In this document: positions 1 through 12,059 of the stretch, in pieces | How the letters are laid out: each line of letters starts with the position of its first letter | Numbering within the stretch: position 1 is the stretch's first letter | Source of the DNA: Diphasiastrum complanatum | Lineage: Eukaryota > Streptophyta > Lycopodiopsida > Lycopodiales > Lycopodiaceae | DNA: 64,000 nt | Direction: 5' to 3' | NCBI GenBank assembly: GCA_029204225.1 | Contig: CM055097.1 | Span: forward strand, 4,126,620-4,190,619 | Notes under the pieces: model-generated | Database searches by the model: none | The model's input: only the letters and a program-made list of their open reading frames with translations | Told to the model about the DNA's origin: nothing | Program-made: the position numbers and the translations under genes

Positions 1-50
1 GCATTTGATAGTTTTTTCACTTGCTATATATCATTTTTCTTGTATATTTC

Positions 51-326
51 TCGTTACCATGAAAACCTCTAATGATTTAACAATGATACTTTTCATAAAA
101 ACTAGATTTCTTAACACACTTTCAAGTACTATATTTCCAAAGCAACCATCACATGAGGTAAAACTAATTACGTCCTAATTGGCTTTATTCAATTAATAGC
201 AACTATTAAAAGTTGGATGCAACTATTTCTCTCATCACTATGAAAACCTCAAATGATTTTACAATAATGCTTAGAAGAAGAAATAATTTGAATTTATAAC
301 ATATTTCAAATACCATTTTCCAAATA
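51..326. repeat. diverged direct repeat, period about 181 bp
   Basis: A block starting near 56 (atgaaaacctctaatgattt) recurs near 237 with scattered differences and similar following text. An inverted pair sits on top of it: ttggatgcaacta near 214 is the reverse complement of sequence near 328. No coding signal was seen. This is probably a small transposon remnant or a local duplication. Confidence 0.55.
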
Positions 327-360
327 ATAGTTGCATCCAAGTTGTAATAGTTGGTGAGAG

Positions 361-1399
361 ATTTTCCACGTCTTTTAAACTTAGAAATGTAAATGATCAA
401 ATGACAATGGTTAGAAAAAAATCTATCATGACAAATTTATGTGCAATTAGCACGAATAAAATGTATGTCTTACTTTGGGCACTAAAATTAAATAATAATT
501 TCTTTTCAGTGTGCCTTTTTCCGAGCTCTAAACTTGCAATATTTTAATAACTACAATATAAGCGCCAACTTATGCCATACTTGTTCAAGGTGGATTTTGG
601 CTCTTCTACACAATGTGTAGATATCTTTGGAATGTTCTTGAAGCTTGGTCTACAAGTAAACCGATGATTGGAGCTAAAGTAATCGGATTTCATTGGTTGC
701 ATCTCTTCAAACGACTATTCTATGATGGTCACAAAGGAGAAAATTATCCAAAATATTAATAGCAAATTCGACCTAGAAAGATTGTTCAATTTAAAGTTGA
801 AATTGCTTGTATTGAAAATAGGAATTTTCGTGGAAAAACATATCTTATCATTTAAACCAATACTCAAAAGTGTGCAAAATTATGTACAAGTAAATCTCAA
901 AATCAAATATCTATACACACAATGTTGTTGATTAATAAAACAGCATGTCATTATCAAAGGAATTTGTGAATGTGCCGATTGAATTTGATCTATTGTTAAA
1001 AACTTCATTGAAACGAAATGAAAAGAATCAAAATGAAATGTTTAATACACGAACCTAGTATTGTAGAACTTCTCATGCTTATAAACATCAAGATTCAAAG
1101 TCATAAATGTAAATATGAATAAAGAAATTATTGTCTAAACATTATCGCGCATATTGGATGTGATAAATGATGGATATATTTTAAACCAAGATAGAAGATA
1201 TAATTCAACATCATATCAACCAACAATCGTAATGTTGTGAAAAACATATAAGAATCAAAATCCATATGACATTCTAAAATATGCTCTTTAATCCATATGA
1301 CTGCCAGTGCGATCCAGAATCCTAGTTCAATTGGAAATAAACTCAGGTAATGGTTTTTTTAATGGTATGCTTATATGGGAGATGTTAAAAATAAGTAAA
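361..1399. other. AT-rich stretch with nothing recognised
   Basis: Only short accidental open frames are present. I see no conserved motif, RNA gene or clear repeat. Confidence 0.5.
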
Positions 1400-2945
1400 A
1401 GTGTTGACAGCATACTGCTCTGAGATCCAAATGGTGGAATAGTTCAAATATCCTTATGTGGTGGCCTCAGAATTGCCCTTCACCCTACGCTTCGTAGGAT
1501 CTGGCAAGGTGATTCCAGCACGTGAGATGTGTCAGAACTTTTAACATTTGGTAAGCCAGAGACTGATCCACAAATGGAGCATCTTGGACAAACCTAAATA
1601 CCCTTCGTTAGTCCTTAAAAACCTTTGGCGTGCATGTGTGCTCTTTTGTAGATTTGAAATTTTGCAGATTAGTTGGTAATCAGTGCTTGTTCAAAAAGAT
1701 TGGACACTCACTTTAACTTGTAAGGATGTGTAATATTATTACCATTGTTGTCATGGGCAGTTCCAACTCTTATACCCAACCAAATATAGAAAAGAGTATA
1801 GAGAAATTTAAACCATCATGAACATTGAAGAATAATAATGGATGTATGCAATGGTGGATGATCCAGTCTTAGGATTAGGAGCACAAGAAAACATTAATAC
1901 ACCAATGGCATTTCTCCGAATTGGGAGATGCTTTTCTGGATGAGTTAGGCAGCTTCATTGATCTTGATTAGCTTTATAGCACAATAAATATATAAATAGT
2001 TAAGCAAGCCAACTGATAATTTGCTCTTCAATAGAGCTCTCCAGGTTATGCAAGGAGATATCTGTGAGAACCTGTTTGCAGCATAATTTTTTTTTAGATG
2101 GCCGAATGAGGGAGTAGGTCGAACCATCAATAAGAGAGAAGACGTCATCAATAGCATTATGACTTGTGGAAAGTATGGCAGCTTATATGTGGCAGCAAAC
2201 AGGCAAGCATTGGTCATAAACACACCTACACCCAGTCTTAGTGAATGCGATAGAAAGAAACACGTGTTTATCAGGATCTTCAAGAACAGCTTCTCCATGT
2301 GGTCTACCAATCCTCCTGTTCATCTTAGTATCCCGGCATAACGAGTTAATTCATCACACGAGCCTCTTGCAATTAGGCAACAGTGATGATAAGTACTGCA
2401 ATTTGCACACTATGAAGATACACTTCCTGTTGTTCGTTAAAGCTAAAATGTTAAATAGATTCCATTTGCTGGATCATCCACCATCACGTCTCATACAAAG
2501 CCTTCCGTAAGGGAATTCACCAAGATTTCAAAGCTCCAGGGTGTCAGGGCCAACGTTCACCTTACAATATGTCCAGAAACAACAACCTGCAGATTAAAGT
2601 TTTTCACTGCCTGATTGAGATTTGACCCAAAGAAAAAAATTCCTTCACAAAGCTGTAATTTTAGATAATCTGAGCTTTAGCCTGCTCTTGGGGATAGTTG
2701 ACAAGTTGCGCTGGAGAGTCCAGCGAATATAATGCTCACACAGAAGAACAAGCGATGGGTAAGGTAGTAAACACTTTGCAATAAATTTGCACTCTGAAAT
2801 CAATAAAAGATTTCACAAGAATACTTAAACATCAGAAGCCTCTCCTCTCGAAATTGGTGTAGAGTAGGTACAATAATTGCCTTCAGTGCATTCCCATGGA
2901 TGTCAGAATCTTGAGTGATATCTTTAAGGCTTACAAACTCGTCTG
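1400..2945 (-). other. possible exon relics of an unidentified minus-strand gene
   Basis: Several blocks read like protein between non-coding gaps. About 2943-2824 gives DEFVSLKDITQDSDIHGNAL followed by KAIIVPTLHQFREERLLMFK. About 2350-2180 contains RRIGRPHGEAVLEDPDKHVF. About 1595-1480, after an acceptor-like tatttag, gives FVQDAPFVDQSLAYQMLKVL. Block 2580-2480 has VNVGPDTLEL, then stops. The blocks share a strand, and some are flanked by AG/GT, but I could not join them into one open frame and do not recognise the family. It could be a multi-exon host gene, a decayed gene, or chance. Confidence 0.25.
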
Positions 2946-3406
2946 CTTGCGTATTTTATGACAGCCTCCTACAAAGTGCAATTCAAGTAACTTTGTCAGA
3001 AATTACACACAAGAAGCTGTAGATTGTTCTTCGATGCACAAAAGCTTTAAATCCTGTTACTGGCATATATTTGTTTGTTAGTATCTTATCGGCTAAAAGT
3101 TCGGTGTCATTGCCAAAGAAAATCCTCCGTGTGATTTTGTTGTTACCCCACCAGATTATAGCATATGATCATAGATAAACGGTGGAAGTAACTCAGTCTA
3201 ATTCACTGGTTGCTCAGAACGAGAAAGTTTGCAAAATGTAACATTAATCATAGAGCCTTCTTTTGCATCACAGTTTACAGGCATAGATTCTTTGCCTATG
3301 AATTGGATACAAATATGATGCAGGTCAAATTAATCTACTCGTTGCCACCTTTAAATTTAATGAATAGCTGACAGTCACTAGACCTGACTATCACAAGACT
3401 GTCATT
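2946..3406. other. no recognised feature
   Basis: AT-rich spacer between the exon-like blocks and the MITE pair. No motif was recognised on either strand. Confidence 0.5.
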
Positions 3407-3418
3407 CATATATATATA

Positions 3419-3842
3419 TCATAGAATTTGAGAACCGTGGACGGTTCACCACGGTTCTCAGAACCATACAGTTCACCAAGAATTTAAGGCTGAACCATGG
3501 TGAACCGTCCAATTATTTAATTAATTTTTGTTTTAGTTTCCCACCCCCAAAAATATGCAAAAAAAAAGGGCCAAAAAAATCTGTGAAATCTGTGAAATCA
3601 TTTGAATTTGTGAAATGTGTAATGCCAAAAATCTGTGAAATCTGTGAAATCATTTGAATCTGTGAAATCTGTGTAATGCCAAAAATCTGGGAAATCTGAG
3701 GACCATTTGTGAAATCTTTGAAATGACCAAAAATGCCTTACAAATTAATTAATTGATTAATTAATTAGAGAAACCGTACCATGGTTCATGAACCGTGGTA
3801 CGGTGGTTCACCCCACGGTTCTGAGAACCATGGGTTCTATGA
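3419..3842. mobile_element. MITE-like element A, inserted in an (AT)n tract
   Basis: The element opens tcatagaatttgagaaccgt and closes ccatgggttctatga, so its ends are inverted copies of tcatagaa. Both subterminal regions are packed with the palindromic words aaccgtgg and ccacggtt. There is no coding capacity. An (AT)n run lies on each side, as expected for elements that duplicate TA or target TA microsatellites. The superfamily is not certain. Confidence 0.65.
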
Positions 3843-3843
3843 T

Positions 3844-3888
<45 letters not shown>
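3843..3888. repeat. (AT)n microsatellite between two MITE copies
   Basis: An almost pure AT run of about 44 bp separates elements A and B. Shorter AT runs lie outside each element, at about 3407-3418 and 4330-4349. Confidence 0.95.
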
Positions 3889-3891
<3 letters not shown>

Positions 3892-4329
3892 TAGAACCCA
3901 CGGTTCCCAGAACCGTGGGTTCTAGGAACCGTGGAAGGAACCGTACCACGGTTCATTGAACCGTGGTACGGTTCATGTAAAAAAATAATTAATTAATTAA
4001 TTAATTAATTTTCCTAAATTCCCCCCCAAAACCCCTCAAAGCTAGTTTTTGTCCCTCTCTCTCTCTGTCTCCCTCTCTCTTATCAATTTGGGAGATTAAA
4101 TTATTTGAAGTAAATAATCTAAGTAGGGAGAATCTGCTTTTTCTGAAAAAAATTTGGCATTTTTTTAGCATTTTTTTGGGCTATTTTTGGGAGCTGGGAC
4201 AAAAAATTAATTAATTAATTAATTAATTAGTTATGCAGTGCGGTTCACCACGGTTCTGGGCAAAAATTTTAAAGAACCGTACGGTTCTCAGAACCGTGGT
4301 GAACCGTTAACGGTTCATTGATTCTATGA
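3889..4329. mobile_element. MITE-like element B, same family and orientation as A
   Basis: The left end (tcatagaacccacggttc) resembles the reverse complement of A's right end. B's right end (tcaatgaa... ttctatga) resembles the reverse complement of A's left end, so the two copies point the same way. aaccgtggtacggttc palindromes recur. The interior has ttaattaa runs and a CT-rich patch near 4053-4080. No ORF is present. Confidence 0.65.
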
Positions 4330-4349
4330 TATATATATATATATATATA

Positions 4350-4903
4350 ACAAGTTACAAGACAAAGACTAGAAGGTTATGAGGATAGGAAAAACAGCAA
4401 GAGACCACAACAAGACAGCTTTGAGGCACTGTGCATCACTGCTAGAAGTTACAAACGTAACAAAGTTGGCTTTTGAGTTATCTCACAAGATAGGACCTAG
4501 GATTCTGCTTAGAATGCCTATTTTGTGAGATCCCTCCAGTTTTGTACTAATTCAGCAAGTCGGAGCAATCTCCCCCGTATCATTCAACCTCAAATGAAAC
4601 AGTGATTGCTAAATGAAGTTTCACAAATAACAAATAAAAAAAGCTACATCAAGGTTTAAGTCAAGGACATCAACCAAACATACAAAAAAGAAGACAAACA
4701 ATTTTCAGATTTATGCAGTACTAAGCGGTGGCCCTCCCTGCGAGATCTGCTCATTTTGACACCTTCCTACAGGTCAAGAAACATGCAGTCCACCTGCAGA
4801 TTGTAGGCCATCATCAACTACATCAGGTATAACATTAACGTCTTTAAACATGTCCAAAGAGTAGGTAAAAGTTACATGCATGAAGATACATCCACATTAG
4901 ATT
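4350..4903. other. 3' flank of the DUF1442-type gene
   Basis: No independent gene was seen. On the minus strand a short open piece near 4852-4780 ends in a stop and follows no clear acceptor. It could be 3' untranslated sequence or a small third exon of the neighbouring gene. Confidence 0.35.
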
Positions 4904-6588
4904 TCATATAACTAAACATGTTAAGTTTTTAATTGCTTCTCCTGCAGAGGCAAAGTAAGATTCCGCTGGTAGCACTAAAGAGCAAATCAAAACCACACAA
5001 AGCCCCTGGTTACTCGTGCAATTGTATAGTAACGAGCAAAAAGTTAAAAAGAAAACTGAGTGGTTCAATAGAGTACAGTTGGAAATCCACCTGGATGTAA
5101 ATTGGTCCCATGAGATAATTTTGGTAACTTCAATGCCTCGACCAAGTGGAAGAGTAGATGAATCAACACCTGGTTGTTGCCGAACATGTCTAATGTAGTC
5201 ATTTGTGCTCTCATCAAGTGCATTGTAAGCAACCACAATTGCCCCTTCCTTGAGCTTCAAAAGGTTGAAAAGCTCAATGTAGAACTCAGGCTCATCAGTA
5301 AAAAGGGCAAAATCAACCACATCTGTGTGGGCAATGAATCTCCTTGGTTCTTCTTGAGAGAAGTTTACAAACTCAGTTAAACCAAGATCTTCACAGTATT
5401 GGCGGACAATTTCCTGCTTGCTCCTATCACTATTTACACAGTATATACAACTACCAGTGGCTCGTGCTGCAGTTGCAAGCGCAATAGTTGATAGACCACA
5501 TCCAATGTGGACAATGTGACGACATTTACTTCCAGCAGCTAGAGCAGCAATAAACTCAGCACTACCAGGTTCTAGCAGATGTTGTCGTGCAGGTATCAGT
5601 GGTTGTTGCTTGTCGAGGATTAGATTGCGCTGCCACATTATTCAAGAGAAGAGATATGCTGTAAAGCTGAATAAAGCAAAACATGTAAGAATTCAAGTTA
5701 CACAAGAAACAACATAGCAACGTTTCCTACAGTCTAGTGCTCGAAACACCAGCATTCTTTGAAAATGGAGCCTGCATCGTTCTCCAAAACCAGTTTCAAA
5801 AAAAGTTTGCAGGATGTGATTTTTGTAAACTGACGAGTACTTTCTTATGTCAGAAATTTCACTTCTAGTACAACAGTACGGGTTTAAACCTTACGTAACC
5901 TGGTATATAGGGTTTATATATATAAACATGTACACAATTTTGACTATCTTGCCACTATGCAAAATTTGGGCTTCACAGAGTATAACTTGAATGCATGCAA
6001 TAACAATATCAAAACTTTCTACAAAGGTGGAACTTACAGAGTTAAAGAGGCAATGGAGCTAATTCAGTGGAATTTGTATGAAGTTACTATGAGCCTACAC
6101 AGACTAAATATTTTATTGAATATTCTCCCCAATTACAGGAAACTTTTGAATTCACTTCTTGAGGCAAAATCCAAAGCATTGAAACACTTAGTTTAGGCCA
6201 AGGTAAAAATAATACAATACACCATTTACTATCATAGATAGTCCACAAAAGAAGACAGTTGATTTAGCTTTGAAAACAACCATACTGTAGAAGGTTGAGG
6301 TTCGACGACAACGAATACCTAGAGTCACTTCCTAATCTACATGTAGCTTACATATATGAATTTGTTATCTGATTGATTAACAAAGCAACGACCTGTAAAA
6401 AGTGGTACAAAGTAGTGCCCAAACAAGAGGAAGCCTACCATTTGGAAAGCCTGAACAAAAGTAACATGGTGATGATTAAAATTCATAGTTCATACCAACT
6501 TACTGTCAGCAAATAGATAAAGTAGGGGAAATACCACTTGTAAAGTTTCACAATAAGCAAAGCCGGCGATATCAGGGTACCACGGCAT
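4904..6588 (-). CDS. DUF1442-type SAM-methyltransferase-fold protein, two exons
   Basis: Exon 1 (6588-6538) gives MPWYPDIAGFAYCETLQ and ends at a GT donor. The 908-bp intron ends in a pyrimidine-rich tract and gtggcag. Exon 2 starts at 5629 in the same phase (RNLILDKQQPLIPARQ). The order matches the plant DUF1442 family: a short aromatic W-x-P...AY.ET start, PGSAEFIAALAAGS, a Rossmann-like strand-loop (HIVHIGCGLSTIALA), an acidic strand (DVVDFALFTDEPE) and a C-terminal LGRGIEVTKI. The family is usually about 200 residues; these two exons reach about 190 at EVTKI. The frame then runs to a stop at 4904, but a good donor (ccag|gtgg) at 5091/5090 suggests either a short tail or a third exon. The family has a degenerate methyltransferase fold and no firmly assigned substrate. 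A hAT element sits about 0.3 kb upstream of the ATG. No lesion was seen in the domain. Confidence 0.6.
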
Positions 6589-6886
6589 TTCCAAGTATTC
6601 ACACTTGAAATGCTACTTTCCACCTAGTTTCGCTGAACATGTCTGTGTGTCTCAGCTTGGTTCATGATGTTTCCTTAAGCAGATGATGCACAAGCTTCTG
6701 AATACTCCTTGGTAAGATTGGGTTTCATGCACGGGATAAACCAATAAGACCTGAGATGTAGGGAAGAGAATAAGTGTCAGACAGAAGTTTCACCATGAGC
6801 AGATGAGAGATTCGCGTAGAAGAGCTTAAGAAAAACCACCAAGTCATTTGAATTATAGCCCTCATTGAACTAGACAGTCATTAAAT
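6589..6886 (-). promoter_or_regulatory. remaining 5' flank of the DUF1442-type gene, cut by a hAT insertion
   Basis: Only about 300 bp of native sequence separates the ATG at 6588 from the left target duplication of the hAT at 6887. No clear TATA box was assigned. The original distal promoter should continue beyond 12391, on the far side of the transposon. Confidence 0.35.
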
Positions 6887-6894
6887 GCTTGTAG
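6887..6894. repeat. left 8-bp target-site duplication of hAT element 1
   Basis: gcttgtag here is repeated exactly at 12384-12391, just outside the other end of the element. An 8-bp duplication is the hAT hallmark. Confidence 0.85.
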
Positions 6895-7633
6895 CAATGT
6901 TTGAGGGTACCTTTCGAATCGCTTTTTCGAACCGTGTTTGAATTGAGTTTGAATCGGGAAAGAATCGACTTCTCCAGGTTCGAACCGGCGAATCGGTTTT
7001 AGGGTTTTTTTTTAAAACATTATGTCACGACTCAAATCATACATATTACATATGTCATATTCCAATGTACCATGTGCATGGTTAGTTAGTGGCAAATTAG
7101 CAAATGTTCAATGATTCAAATTTCACGAAAATGACAATGTATACAATGATCAGTATGACCCCCTTGGTATGACGATGAGTGTCGTTCTCATCATCACCTT
7201 GTGTAACTTTTAACAAGTAATAGATTATAGTACTAAGTTCTAACTTCTAATAGCTTACAACTTACAAGTCACAAGTTACAATACTAAGTAGTAAGTACTA
7301 ACTTCTAAATATTAACTCGACTTACAACTTACAACTTGCCGTAATCTGTGAGTACAAATCCCATTCGACATTCAACATTGATAATTGAAACATTCCACAT
7401 TTGAACATTACCAAAATGTAAACTTGTTACCTGAGTCTTGAATCATATATGTAGTTTTAACTCATCCATAAATGCCAAATGGTAGTAACGCTGCTCAAGT
7501 TTATAATCTCAAAACTTCAAAGTTCAAATTCAACTCCTGATTTCTATAAACTAAACAGAATACTAAATACTAAATACTAAATACAAATGGGCCAGTCTCT
7601 TGAGTTCCCCTAAGGTAGACTAGTCACTAAAGC

Positions 7634-10600
7634 CTAACGTAGCCTCCTCCTAGTCACCTGTGGAAGCTGTGACCTCGTACGTGCAGGCTCAGGAGCAGGA
7701 TCCTCATCAATGCTATCAGCATCATCAGATGGATCAGTCTCATGCTCTGAGGAATCCTCGCTGTCAGCTTCATCTTCTGAGGTCTCTGCATTGTCTTCGT
7801 CTTCTAGTGGCTCCTCGTCCTCGTGGGCTCGAGAACTAGAAGCCTCTCCCCCTGTCCTGCGACGTGCAGCAGCCCGAGTGGTAGGTCCTGCACGCACAGA
7901 TTGGAAAAGGGTTACAATTCACAATCACAAGTTTCAATTCTAATTTCTAAAGCTAGTTACTACTTGGAACATGGGAAGGAGCTCAAAGTTCAAACTTCCA
8001 AGTGGCAAGGACCAACTTGCAAGGGCCCAAGCCTCAAGGCTCAAGGGCTAATTTCAATTTCAAAGCTTGAAATTGGAACTTGAAATTCACTTGCAAACTG
8101 CATGGCGTCATCATAGAGTAGTGCATACACGTCCTCTACCTCTTGTGACCTTGGTGGTAGGTCTGGAACCTTCGTCACATCAATGTCATCTGGATTTACC
8201 TGCAGTATGTAGACAGTAGAACAACACATTTAGAATGTCACTAAGGATTCAAATTTCAATGTTCAAACACAATTGCAACTATCAAATTACAATTTACCTG
8301 CATAGGCTCCCTCGCCCCCTTCATCTTCTTCAGAAGCCGCAGATTGGCGTGCACATACACCAACTTGTCTAATTGTGCAACACTAAGCCTGTTCCTCCTC
8401 TTCGTATGAATCAGAGAGAACAAACTCCAATTCCTCTCACATGCACTCGATGTGCAATCCTGTGAGAGAATGCGTATGGCGAGCTTCTGCAATTGAGGAC
8501 AATCACCCCCATACTTGTCCCACCATGAAACAGGGCGCAGTTGTCCTTCTCTGAGCCGCGTTCCTGGACACCCAAACTCAAGAGCCTCACACCTGTATAG
8601 TGCACACGTGAGTTGTGACAATGCACATTGAAGATCATTCATAAGTGAGTGCCGAGTGTGACAATGTGGCCACTCACTTCATTGGGATTCAAGAAAGACA
8701 AAGGACTTGAAAAAATAACAAATGTTAGAGAATTGTCATGACTAAGGACTTATACCTGAAGACGTTGAGATCATCCCTGAGTGAATCCTGCATGACAGGA
8801 TCAGGATAGACCCTCTCAATGTATGTGCGCCATCCATGTCGGAGCTCTGCATCATGGAACTGATCTTCATTCCTCCATAGAGGATGAAGAATGCAAGCCA
8901 TAGCGTGTAGAGGCTGATGGAACCACTCCCACCTGGCTTGCCACTTTTCTCTTATTTCTTCAACCCTATAAAATTTGAAAATCATACATCATACATGTCA
9001 CATGGTCCATACTTATTATTACATACTACATATTACATAAACACTCATCAATCGTAATAAGAGATAATGCATAATACAAACCTCTCTGCACCGATGGCAG
9101 TGCAGGTGCATCTGCTCTCCCAGCCTATCCATGAACTCATAGAGAAGGCCCAAAGTGCAGCCCTCTCTATCCGTAAGGCGCAGGACAGTGTAAAGAGGCT
9201 GCAACGCTATGATAATGACCTGTGCATCATCCCAAAAAAGAGATGCTAGCACAATCCTCTCAAATCGCTGAGCCTTAGGCTCTCGTGAGTGCCTCCACTG
9301 ACGCCAAGGCTGTAAGACCACCATCTGTCTCAAGCCATCATGCACCTTCAGGAGGCGCTCCAAAACAATGAAAATAAAGCCAAACCTGGAACGGATCATG
9401 ATTGCAAATTGTATTAGCTTCAACAAAGCAATTATCGAATAACAAGGTCTTAGGTTGAAACTGGAGTCTCGAAAGTAGTTAGTAGGTGCTAGTAAGCTAT
9501 GTACTAGCTTCTAAGTAGTAAGTAGTAAGAATCTAAGTAATGAAATTTGAATCAAATTTGATGAATAGAAAAGTAGACCTGGTGGGGGCCGGCCTCAATA
9601 TGTCGAGGCTAGAATACTCCCTGAACATACTCAGGACCCTCGATCTCTTGGTGACAAACCTCACCAAGAATCGGCCTATGTCTAGTACCTCTGCAATCCA
9701 TGGCAACTTTGCTATATCCTCAAACAAGAGGTCTAAGCAATCTGCAGCACAGGGTGACCAAAAGATCCACGGGTACTTTTCATTTACGAGCTTCCCCATG
9801 GCAACACAATTTGCCGCATTGTCGGTGATGACCTGCAAAGCACAACAATCATCAATGCAACATCAGAACATCCGACATCAATCTTCTCTGAAGTGACAAG
9901 TCCATGATCCAAGAAGCAACATTGAACAAGTAGTGTTAGTAAAAAGTTTTCACTCATTTTTATTTCTCACTACACAACTGAAAGTCAAGAATCAATACCT
10001 GCACAACATTCTCTTTGCCGACCTCCACAATGGCCGCATCAATAAATCCAAACAATGTCCGGGCATCCAAGCCCGAGATGTCGATGGATCTCAAGAACAT
10101 CGTGTCCAAGCAAGAAGAAACCAATATATTTACAATATGGCGCTTCCTGTATCAGTCCAACCATCTGATATGATGGAGCACCCATACCTAGTTCAAAAGA
10201 TCTCATTGCCCACAAAATTCAGATTTCAGATGGCAATTGTCAATTGCATTAAAATTTAACAATTTATGTAATTGGTCAACAAATATAACTATTTCAATCA
10301 TTCTTAATTTTTAAAACATAAAAACTTAGAAGTTAGAACTTGGCACTCACCACTTCAAACTTGGAATTTCAAGTTAGAAGTTAGAACATAAATGACAATA
10401 CATATTAGTATTAATTTAGTAATTACTAATTACTAACTACATTGAAGTAGGGTTTAGGAATCAGGATTTACATGGCCCATGATCTCCTGATAGGCTCTAG
10501 CTCCCTATCCATGGAGTCTCGCTCGGCAACCAACTGAGTCATCCTCAACTGCTGCATGGATGGTCCCTCCCACTCCGAACCAATCCTAGATACATGTCTC

Positions 10601-11428
10601 ATCATCTCCCTCCATGCAGGGGTCGCAGCCAAGTGAAAGGGGAGGTTGCACATGTAGAAACACCTCCTAACAGATACAGTGGCTATGTCCTTGTTACTTT
10701 GCTGAAAGGATGCCACATCATCTCTACCCCTAAGATGTGTACCAATACGGCTCTGGGCTTGAGAAGAGCCTCGTGACAATGGTGCCACCGCATCACTCTG
10801 ACTCTGAGTCTAACCCTGTGATGTGGAAGGGCCTGCTGGAACTGTTGCACATTGCCAATGGCCACAAATTATTAGTTACTATCTAGATTCTAGAATCTAC
10901 GACAAATTACAGTGGAGATAGATGAATCGTGGTAGACTGTAGTAGTCTGTAGATTGTAGTAATGTCAAAGTACATACGATATGGCATATGCAATGAATTA
11001 TAATTTACAACACAATCATCAATGCAAATATTTTCTATTTAGCATCTAGCAACAACTTACAATTGTCAATAACTCCGGTGATAGGAATCTCAACACAGGA
11101 TAATGGATTTATAAGTTATAACTATTAACAGCTTCAGAATTCCGAATCATTGATTACAATTTACGATCACGAGTCACCAACCTGTGGGCGAATGATGACC
11201 CTCCGAGGTAGCCGTAGATGGAGGTGCAGGTATCATCAATGAGTCAGGTGCTCGCGCACAACCTGCGATCTCATAACCACGTAGACGCAATAGGTGTGCC
11301 TTTATTCTAGTGGGGCCACCTGTGTAGTCCTTGCCACAATACTTGCAAGTCCACCTCTTAGTGCCTGAGGCGCCACAATTAAAAGCAACTGTCACATGAT
11401 CCCACAAGGGATCCTTCTCTCTCGGCAT
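7634..11428 (-). pseudogene. hAT transposase (BED finger, DUF659, hAT dimerisation), nine exons, broken
   Basis: Proposed exons: 11428-11182, 10841-10472, 10187-9999, 9832-9579, 9385-9082, 8965-8756, 8592-8298, 8199-8091 and 7887-7634, nearly all with GT-AG borders. Exon 1 holds a BED finger (CKYCGKDY, then H and C). Exons 3-4 hold DUF659: SDGWTD, FLRSIDIS, then VITDNAANCVAMGK. Exons 5-6 carry the RNase-H-like core continuation. Exon 7 is the C-terminal dimerisation block (LAIRILSQDCTSSACERNWS). Exon 9 is a strongly acidic Asp/Glu/Ser tail. Phases join cleanly at most junctions; 9082/8965 does not fit. Two lesions are visible: TAG at 10812-10810 in exon 2, and a one-base loss near 10146-10150 just after SDGWTD. 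The copy therefore looks inactive although its ends are intact. Confidence 0.8.
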
Positions 11429-11519
11429 GGTATCTACTATCTAGATTCTAGTCTCTCTCCCCTCACTAGTCTCTCTCTCGGGTCCCCCTCCTAAATTCTG
11501 ATTTTTCACTCACACACCT

Positions 11520-11770
11520 AAAGGCTAACTCTCCCTCAGACCTCCCTCCACACACACACACCCACCCACCCACCCCTAAGTCTACCTCCCTCTCTCTCAA
11601 AGACTCAAACACACTCTTTTAACTTAAAAATCTATTCACACATGTCACACACACACACATTGTCAAGACTCAAACACACACACACACACACACACACATT
11701 TATCAAACACACACACACACATTGTCAAACATTTAACACACACACACACACACACACATTTGTCAACAAT
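11520..11770. repeat. interrupted (CA)n microsatellite cluster
   Basis: Several CA runs (11647-11659, 11672-11698, about 11707-11720, about 11735-11758) are separated by ttgtcaa or ttatcaa words. They lie inside hAT element 1, upstream of the transposase start. Confidence 0.9.
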
Positions 11771-11822
11771 CACACACATTGAACACACACTGAACAGCCA
11801 CATGTGACACACAAAATTCCAC

Positions 11823-11837
11823 CTCTCTCTCTCTCTC

Positions 11838-11889
<52 letters not shown>
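11823..11889. repeat. (CT)n microsatellite inside hAT element 1
   Basis: A nearly pure CT run with one A interruption. The long Arg-Glu open frame across it is an artefact of the dinucleotide. Confidence 0.95.
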
Positions 11890-11892
<3 letters not shown>

Positions 11893-12059
11893 TTTCTCTC
11901 CACACTCGCGGATCTATCCACATCTGTTTTAGACACTGGAATAAGATAATCTGTGAGGGCTCCAGCATAGTGCAATCTTCTGCAGGCTTCAAGACAAGAT
12001 CTATATTCTGGAATCTGTCCAGTGTCTCGGATCTCTCTCTCTCTCAGGCGCGGAAATCT

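Noticed and set aside
9540-9896. Plus-strand open frames across 7.6-11.4 kb
   Set aside because: They are antisense shadows of the hAT 1 transposase exons, which have recognisable domains on the minus strand.
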